Source: Dendrobium chrysotoxum
Lineage: Eukaryota > Streptophyta > Magnoliopsida > Asparagales > Orchidaceae
NCBI GenBank assembly: GCA_019925795.1
Contig: CM034311.1
Location: 5,442,126-5,506,125 of the forward strand
Reading direction: 5' to 3'
Length of the DNA: 64,000 nucleotides
Position 1 is the first letter of the stretch. Each line of letters opens with the position of its first letter. Below, piece after piece: positions 56,421 through 64,000 of the stretch. Position numbers and translations under genes: made by a program. Below the pieces are notes generated by a model. That model searched no databases, was not told the DNA's origin, and was given only the letters and a program-made list of their open reading frames with translations.

Positions 56421-58169
56421 AAATGATCTCAAACTTATGAATGGTGGTTATGCATTTAATGCTAAATGCAATTAAATTTTATTTTTAAATTTTTTTCAAA
56501 TATATTATATATTAGGTGAGTTATACAAAATTAGAATGATTTGAAATTTTAAAAAATATAAAATATAAAATTTTCCATAAAAGAGCATGCCTCCCTTTGG
56601 ATGTAGCAAGCACCCTAACATATAAGGTGGCTTATCCAAACTTGTAAGTGGGGAGGTGCTTAAGGAATAAAAATGAAATAAGCAATAGACCCTGGGTGAG
56701 CCCTGATTTATGTTCTAAATTGATTATCTTTCTAAGTTATTTAATCTTAAATTTTATTGATTACAAGTATAAAATTTTAATTTTCTAGAAAAGCCTAATA
56801 AAAATTCAGGCAATATCACATGCAAGTAATAAACCTAAAAAAATAGGCATTTTTTAAGCACAAAATATTTACCCAACGATCTTATCACATAAACAATATG
56901 TGTAAAAACGTTCAAATGTTCAGTTATAAAGCGAGGCTATTTGGTAATGCATTTAAATTACAACTTGAATTTTATTCCTAAAATGACGCAAGTATTTTTA
57001 AATCAGATTTTTCAAATTCTTCAGCACAATTATCTTCAGAAGGTTTCCAAAAGACTTCGTCTTTAGAAGGCTCATTCTTCTGATTCCTTTTCTTTACGAT
57101 GAAAAATCCTTTCTCAACTTTCACATTTTTATTTATAGAGTTATATCTAAAAAGAGAAAAGGACTCTGTACTCTTTACAAGTTAACTAAGTAATTCATAT
57201 TTCAAATATTCAAATATTTCATAATACAGTGTTTACACATATGCTTACTCACAATTGTTTATTGGCTATGCTTTTTTTTGAAGGGTTGAGCAATTTTTAT
57301 AAAGCATGTATAGAAAATTGATTAATATGAAATTTATTTAATATTAACCCCTTTTAAGTTTTGCATAAACATGATTGCCTACAGAAAATTTGATTAACAA
57401 TAAATCATACAGGGCGATCCTAACCTAGAGCAACCTAAACTCTCGTCATAGATCACATTCACAAAAGTAATCAAGTTTTCAGAACATTTGCATACGCCAA
57501 CTGAGATCATTCAATTTTTTATTAATATGTATACCAATGAAACTAAATCATCACCTAAGCGCTCCTAACTTAAAATTAAGATTGGTTGTCCTGATAAATA
57601 ATTTAATGTATGTGCTGAGTTGTGCGGGTGCCACGTTTTATAAAGCATGTGCGAGGTCCCTTTTGACAATGTAACTCATATTTACTAACAAGGATTCTCG
57701 CATTTAGGACCTTGTAGACTTGGGGGTGTAAAGGGGACCTACAATCCACAATCACATGAAGGGAGAAGCTTAGAGAATGCTCTAGATCTTAAGGATTAGG
57801 AGTCTTGTAGGCTGTAGAAGAATCCCAGGATTTGGGACTTATAACATGATCTCACCAATGACCATGAGGCCCAAAATGCTGGATATATATCCTGCATGTT
57901 TAAGAATACCCCACTTAGTCATATGCGTAAGTGAAAGGTTGGTCAAATTCAAATGGAAGGAAGATAGATGGCTAGATGGAGAAGAGGCATATGTGTGAAG
58001 TGTATATATTAATGTCATTTGTTATAAAGTGAACACTAGATTACATGGACAACCATGATATCTTGATAGGGATCGTTCTCCTATCCCTTAGGCTAATCTG
58101 CCCTTTCATTGAGTTTAATCAACCCTTCCTTAGTATAGTTTTTCTTCTCTTTAGGATAATCTTCCTCTC
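56421..58169. other. Unassigned DNA, no gene seen
   Basis: Likely old retrotransposon DNA, since it lies upstream of the Athila-like 3' ORF, but integrase was not recognised. Near 58080-58170 short CTTAGG/TTAGGATAAT words recur, as they do beyond the CACTA element (61010-61250), so the CACTA element landed in a degenerate short-repeat stretch. Confidence 0.5.
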
Positions 58170-58172
58170 TCT

Positions 58173-60990
58173 CACTTCAGAAAAATAGTTATTTCCGGCG
58201 GATTTTCCGACAGATAAAAGTTCGTCGTAAATATCAGTGAAAATGCCGACGATTTTTTGACGGAAGCTATCCAACAAAGTTACCGGCGGATTATCCATTG
58301 ACAATGTTCCGACGGACAATCCGTCTGGTAATCCGCCGGTTTACTTAAAGACGATGAAATGTACGAGCGAAAATTTTGCTGGAACAATTCTAGCGTATTT
58401 GCCAGCAGAATATCCGCTGGCTTACTTAAACCCGTCGAATTAATTCTGGCAGAATGTTCGTCGGAAAGTTGCCAGCGGATAATCCGTTAGTAACTCTGTC
58501 GGAAAAAGCCTTATATCGGACCCAACCCGTCTTCCCTCCTATTACGTGATCAACCTCATCTGTCTCACGCGATTTCTCCTCCCATTCCCGCTCTTGTGAA
58601 AATCGTCTCCTGTGTGTTCGTCATCGTTCGCCGTTCGTTCGTCGCCATGAACGTTCCCACTCAATCATCTCCAGTGCTCGGTTCTCGATCTCCGTTCGTT
58701 CCCGTTCTCTGTAAGTTTTTCAGACACATCCATAGTTTCCGTTAAAATACGTGTTTGTTAAAACATCTAGTGTATGGTAAGTTGTGTGGATGTTATAGTA
58801 TTTATTAATGTGGTTTATCATTTTGGTTTTAAGATGTTTAATTTTTATTCTAGGGGTGATTTGAATTCAAGTGGTTAGCAATATATTATTTTAATTTGAA
58901 TTTTATAATGTGGGGTTTAATATTTTAGCATTGTTATAAATAACTTTGAGTGAACACTCACCCAGGCATGAACATTGTCATTTAAAGTGTTCTAAGACAT
59001 AGTGAGATGTACACCTCACCTTGAGGTGAAGGAAATGTCTCAAGGAATGAAAGGTGTATTTTATGGCTTTTATTAATTGGAAGATTTTAAAATTAATGAA
59101 AAATAATTTTAGAGGAGATTTTAACTTTCATTTTTAAGAATAATAGCGGAGCTGAGCCAAACTTGTTCGATGAATCTTTCTGATCAAAGCTTATTTATAA
59201 ACTCATTAATTTTTGTTTATAAACCACTTAGGGTGAGTGTCATGTCCCTCAATCTAGTATAAGTAATATGTATATAATATAGGAGATCTCATGTGCATAT
59301 CTAAAGATGCCTATTAATGGACTTATAACCCAATTATGGGAAATCGATAAGCCTGACAATAGGTCTTATATCCTTTGAATGAGAATACCTCTAAACTCCA
59401 TGAATATGAATTTTAAAACTTTATAATTCAAGTTTTAATGAAATATAAAATAATCATTCTTTAACTAAATAAATTTTGACTTCATGTATTACACTCATAG
59501 GCTTAACATATAACACATCATTATATACTCATAGCATATCACATATATAATTCTGACGGATGTGCAAATACAATCTCTAATAGTTTCATATTATGTGTAG
59601 TATAAATTTTTCATATTATGGATATTAGGAATGAAAGAAGTTGGATGTATAACTGATTAGCGCAAGGACTAATGAGAGTAATAGATGAGGTTGTGAATGA
59701 GGTGAATTTTTCCATCCAGACAGCCTGTTAACTGCCTTGTTTTATCTCGTATGGAAGGTTTTGTTATTCGTGTTTTAAACATAAAAATCAAGTGTACCTT
59801 ACACCAGATGAGGTAATTGTTGATCTATATCACAGAGGATTCATGGCAGAATATTGGTATTAGACTTTTCATGGTGAGTACGAGCCACATTTCGACTCTC
59901 AATACGGCCCGTCTACAAATTCTAATATAGTTGGGGAAGAAAACATCCGAATGCTCGAGGACTTAGTTTATGATGCAAGCCTACGCATACGAGAGGCAGA
60001 CCTCTGGTGGTTCCAGCTTCTCAGCAAGCAGCCAGGAGACTTTTTATAGCCAACAAGTGGTTACCCTTACAACAAAGCTTGATCAAGTCCAAAAATTACA
60101 AGCTGACATGCAAATGCAGATGTAGATGCAGTAAAGTCAGATATTAGAGGAGTTGCAGAGAATTAAAGAGCAGTTCAGTAGAAAGCAGCCAGCATCGACA
60201 GAGGAGGAGAATGACAGAACAGATTCTGATTAGACTATGTGTTATTACTAGACATGTTATTACCATGTGTTTGTAGATTTTATGTTCCGTTTTTATTGTA
60301 TAATGAACTTAGTGTTTATTTTAGAACTATTTGGTAATTGCAGAATATTTTTTTCTGATCAAATATCTTATTACTTTAGCATCAGTGTTTCTATTCAATG
60401 TTGAAATGTGAGGATGGTATATGTATGTTTTGACTTTATGATTGCAGGATTGTTGTGTTATACAATAATGAAGAGGAGTTATTTTTTTGTTTTTGTTATA
60501 GGTTTCGGGCGGATTTTCGGTGGATGATCTGTCAGAAATGTCGATACAACGAATTACAAGAAACTTTTTGGTGGATAATATCCGCCGGCATTACCGGTGG
60601 ATCATCTATCGGTAAAATGTGTTGGTTCTTTCAACATAAATAGCTAGCGGCTATACTGCAGGCATTATTGGTGGATTATTCGTCGGTAAAATGCGCCGAC
60701 GGAAATAATTGGTGGCTAGACCCCTGGCATTTCCGACGGATCCTTTTCCGCGGAACTTCCGACAGACCAAACCGCCGAAAAAACGATTCCAAAAAAAAAT
60801 TGCCTCTTTGCACACATTTTCGCTTGAAGTCTGCCAGTAAATCCGCCGGAAAGGTTTCCAATAGACGTTTTCCGCCGGAAAAGTATTTCCGACGCGCGTT
60901 TTACCGTCAAACCATTTTCCACCGGAAAGACAATTTTTCCTGTCATTTCTGGTGGATTTGGCCGTCAGAAATGCATGTTTTTTTGTAGTG
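58173..60990 (+). mobile_element. CACTA (En/Spm) transposon, 2818 bp, internally deleted
   Basis: Left end CACTTCAGAAAAATAG (one change in CACTA), right end CATGTTTTTTTGTAGTG, which is the inverse of CACTACAAAAAAACATG. The trinucleotide TCT flanks both sides (58170-58172 and 60991-60993). Both ends have many subterminal TTTCCG(A/G)CGGA-type repeats (58193-58510 and 60505-60975), binding sites for the transposase partner in this family. The inside keeps only fragments of transposase, so it needs an autonomous partner. Confidence 0.93.
59771..60233 (+). pseudogene. CACTA transposase remnants: N-terminal zinc region joined to a C-terminal tail
   Basis: CFKHKNQVYLTPDEVIVDLY and HRGFMAEYWY, then FHGEYEPHF and GEENIRMLEDLVYDA, match the transposase-associated N-terminal domain of CACTA TNP2 proteins. 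At about 59980 the sequence passes into RQTSGGSSFSASSQ and a coiled tail (LTTKLDQVQKLQADMQMQM, then LEELQRIKEQFSRKQ) ending at a stop at 60231, like the end of plant Ptta/En/Spm transposases. The DDE core is absent, so an internal deletion joined the two ends or two neighbouring genes. Confidence 0.75.
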
Positions 60991-60993
60991 TCT

Positions 60994-62109
60994 TAGGGTT
61001 AAATGTCTGCTTCTATAGGATGTCTTCATTTTCTATGATAGAGACCTTTTTCTTAAAAGTAATCTTCCTTCCTTCTTTAGATAAATCCTTTTCTTGATAT
61101 AATTCTCTCTGTTTGGAAAGCCATCATCATTCCTAGGATTAAACATCTCTTTCCTTAGGATTATTTTTCTCTTTTTCTAGGAAAGTAACCTTCTTCTATA
61201 GGATAAACTTATTTTTTAGAATAGTTCCCCCTTCCTTAGGTCATCATTCCCTAGGGTTACCTATCACTGTTCTGCCATTTTTAGCCTTATGGATCATAGA
61301 GCTTTTATTTTCTAATAGCCTCCACGAGTTATGATCTGATCCGAATTCATTTGATGTTCTTAAATATAAGTCCCATCATCTTTGAAGCTATTGTTCCTTG
61401 GCTTTCATTCCCCCGAGTATCTAATATGTAGGGATCACATTTCTAAAAATTAAAATAAAGAGCTTTTTACAGGAAGAATGATTCATTCATACTCATGATT
61501 TGGGTTATTGTGATCACAATCCTATGACTGTATTTCTCTTATCCTAAGAGCTACCATATATACTCAAACACAACATAATTTCACATCTACTATATAACAT
61601 GAACCCTAGCTTGCCCTAGGATTTTCACATCCTCACCTACATTAAGGATTGCCTATCTGATATGCCTCAGTGGTCAGATATATCGATTTATCTTTTTATT
61701 TGGAGTCCTTTTCATTCCTTATTGGAAGAGATTAATCCTTATTGATTAAATACAAGTAGAACATAACCAAACTTTCTTAATTGAGAGTTCTTTTTAGGCA
61801 TCACTTAAGATGTAATTAACATTAAGAATAATATTCTTTTAGAAAACTTTGAGCCTATAACTCTAAATTCAAAATATGTGAATATTAAAGGAGATTCAAA
61901 TATTTGATTTGATTATCATCGGTATCATTAGTTCATATAGTTGATTTATCTAGGACTAGTCTTCTACGGTAATTCATTTATATCTTATCAAATCAGTATT
62001 ATCCCTAATTTCAAATCCCTAGCCACATAAATAAAAAAAAAATCTCCCACCACACATAAAACAGGCTTGTCCAAGTAAATGTCTTGTTTTAAGATACCTT
62101 TAAGGGGGC
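60994..62109. other. Unassigned DNA, no gene seen
   Basis: Degenerate CTTAGGATTA/TTCCTTAGG words continue from the left flank of the CACTA element. No ORF or domain recognised. Confidence 0.5.
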
Positions 62110-62360
62110 GATGATAGTGCCAAGTTCTTCATGAATCTTTATAAATTGTGGATGTTCATTCGAGTTATAGTTAGCATCTCATCAAAATAAACTATAAAAA
62201 ACTTTTCAATAATTAGTTTTAGTTCCCTATTCATAAATATCATAGTACTAGGGGTATTTCATTCTCCAAAGGGCATCATTAACAATTCATAAAATTTATA
62301 AGGTGTTTTAAACGCAATTTTCAATTCATCTCTTATCCTTATTCTAATATACTGGTATTC
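62110..62360 (-). pseudogene. Ty3/gypsy reverse transcriptase fragment
   Basis: Minus strand: EYQYIRIRIRDELKIAFKT, YKFYELLMMPFGE, PSTMIFMNRELKLIIEKFF and IVYFDEMLTI. It is the RT palm of gypsy elements; the usual YFDD catalytic pair reads FDE, and there is a stop after PFGE. It might belong to the same Athila-like element as 52585-56420, which would put RT upstream in the same orientation, but the stretch between is undecoded. Confidence 0.75.
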
Positions 62361-62490
62361 ACTTTTTAGGTTAATTTAGAAGAAGAAAGATGAACTAAAA
62401 ATCAAATCAATCATGCCATTTAGTAAAGAAATATGAAACCCATACATAGTGGTGATTCTATTAATGAGTCCACCATCGATAGACATTCTT

Positions 62491-62494
<4 letters not shown>

Positions 62495-62529
<35 letters not shown>
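62495..62529. repeat. (TA)n microsatellite
   Basis: About 17 TA units. Confidence 0.95.
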
Positions 62530-62532
<3 letters not shown>

Positions 62533-62544
62533 GTAGGAACAATA

Positions 62545-63320
62545 GAAGATTTGCTCCTGTGGTATTGGTCCACCAAGTATTCCAGTAGAGTTTGGTCTAA
62601 GAGAGGTTTACAATGAGTGACTTTGCTAAATCAAACCCAATATATAACCACCATTGATTTAAGCATAAAAGGCAAGGCAATAAGCATTCAACATAAACAA
62701 GAAAAGAGGCACAAATGACTACATAATAGCAGTATACTTGATGTCATCAAGTTATCAAGTTGAAGTAATAATATATTGTATAATGGACAGTGTTGCATAT
62801 TATAAGATGATTTTTAGTATGATGATCATGACAAGTAATAGAAATATTAAGAATAAGCAAAGAAAATAAATAATAAGTTTATTAACAAAGTTCATGCAAG
62901 TGTATAACCCAAAAGAAAAATATTAGTTGAATGAAAAAGACTAAAATAAATAATTGCAAAAACAAAATCATCTATACCAGAAAGACATAAATAAAACCAC
63001 TACATAGAATTGGCAATATTGAATGCACTATCACTGTTGAAAGATTTGCTCCTATGATATTGGTCCACCAAGTACTCCCCAGTATAGTTTGGTATAAGAG
63101 AGGTTTACAATGAGTGACTTTGATAAATCAAACCCAATATATAACCACTATTGATTAAAACATAAAAGACAAGATAATAAGCATGCAGCATAAACAAGAA
63201 AAGAGGCACAAATAACTACATATTAGCAGTATACTTGATGTCATCAAGTTATCAAGTTAAAGTAATAAGGTATAATGAATAGTGCTATTATAAGATGATT
63301 TTTAGTATGCTGATCATGAC
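62545..63320. repeat. Direct duplication, two ~285-bp copies
   Basis: 62545-62835 and 63041-63320 share AAGATTTGCTCCT, TTGGTCCACCAAGTA, GAGAGGTTTACAATGAGTGA and GATGTCATCAAGTTATCAAG in order, with scattered substitutions and small indels. The spacing between copies is about 500 bp. No coding potential. Confidence 0.88.
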
Positions 63321-63683
63321 ATGTATGCATGCCAGACTATAATCAATTTAATTCTATTTTAGCATATTTATTTGCATCCGTATCAGGTATGATTACACGA
63401 CTCATCAATCATTTGTCATTTTTAATTTGTATTAATTTATATAGTATAGTTGATATTATGAAGACACCCCAAAATTAGAAAGATAAACAACCCAAGAAAA
63501 TCCAATAATTTCATATATAGTTGCCACTTTGCAGGCTTGTGGGTTGGCTAGCCAATGTCCAAAGGGATTCTACTGACCTACAAATCACTGCTTATCATTT
63601 CTATTTATTTTCATAAGCAAGTTTTCAATTGGTATTCGTAATCAATATGACCGTGCTAATTTTTATAATAAAATTTTGATTAT

Positions 63684-63777
63684 TACAACAACAACATCAA
63701 GCTTTTATCCCACTGTGGGGTCGACTACATGAATCTTTTTTCTCCATTGTCCTTTTAATAGTCAAATTTTCATTTAG
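63684..63777 (-). mobile_element. RTE LINE 3'-end fragment
   Basis: ACAACAACAACATCAAGC, then CCACTGTGGGGTCGACTACA and TGAATC, match the 3' end of the RTE copies at 42669 and 41946. It is a strongly 5'-truncated insertion, about 94 bp. Confidence 0.85.
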
Positions 63778-64000
63778 GAGTTGTTTGGTTGGCTGAAAAA
63801 GGAATGCAGTGTAAAATGAATGCTATGTAAAAGGAATACAGTGTAAAAGGAATACTTTGGAGTTGTTTAGATAAATGTAAAATAAATGCAGGTGAATGAT
63901 TTTTTTTTATTTGGTTAGAAGTAATGAATATAGAGTAAAATCCTAAATGGTAACAGTCGGCAAGCATGCGGTCGTCGGCGACGGCATGTTGTGGTGGCTG
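63778..64000. other. Possible start of a MITE-like element, cut by the window end
   Basis: GAGTTGTTTGGTTGGCTGAA resembles the end of some plant MITEs. AAAAGGAAT(A/G)CAGTGTAAAA is repeated nearby. The other end is outside the window. Confidence 0.35.

Noticed and set aside
60668..60988. 106-codon ORF near the CACTA right end and its antisense partners
   Set aside because: The region is made of subterminal repeats of the transposon; open frames on three registers follow from the repeat.

Overview
The window is nuclear DNA of a flowering plant with a large, transposon-filled genome; the species cannot be named from the sequence. The evidence is eukaryotic and plant-specific: SIRE-type Ty1/copia elements primed by initiator-Met tRNA, Athila-like Ty3/gypsy sequence with a tRNA-Asp-type primer site, plant RTE and L1 LINEs, a CACTA (En/Spm) element, a hAT-like MITE, and one exon of a plant family 17 beta-1,3-glucanase with a GT splice donor. 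No rRNA, tRNA, CRISPR or bacterial-style operon was seen. Almost every coding feature is a broken transposon gene.

Layout. 1-8643: a nearly whole SIRE-like copia element (5' LTR cut by the window edge, gag, pol, 3' LTR), inserted in a repeat whose unfilled paralogue is at 13789-14237. 8644-14240: coding-poor repeat family, copy A. 14240-16900: unassigned AT-rich DNA with a long (TA)n tract. 17100-28340: a minus-strand Ty3/gypsy relic split in gag by a 9.4 kb solo copia-type LTR (18154-27527, target duplication ACTAG) that itself holds copy B of the coding-poor family. 28640-31385: minus-strand Athila-like relic (LTR, primer site, gag start fused to RNase H) broken by a retroposed insert, itself sitting in a second SIRE-like copia relic (31386 to about 35485). 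36468-36835: exon 1 of a GH17 glucanase, the only host-gene candidate. 37221-39199: a short non-autonomous LTR element with poly-G tracts. 41616-49260: a gypsy chromodomain fragment and RTE LINEs with a plus-strand L1 nested inside. 52585-56420: another Athila-like 3' end, carrying a hAT-like MITE and a tiny RTE footprint. 58173-60990: a CACTA element with TCT target duplication. 62110-64000: gypsy RT fragment, a direct duplication, an RTE tail and the start of another short element.

The genes do not form a pathway; the logic is nested insertion and decay. No new protein system was found. The most unusual signals are non-coding: (i) seven pairs of 15-bp palindromes in the first copia LTR, every pair exactly 21 bp apart and pairs repeating about every 105 bp; (ii) a diverged version of that architecture in the second copia element, both in its LTR and just upstream of its extra 3' ORF, where it may mark an internal promoter; (iii) a nested stem structure shared by the two coding-poor copies, with one compensatory base-pair change; (iv) a dense W-box (TTGAC[CT]) cluster inside the solo LTR.
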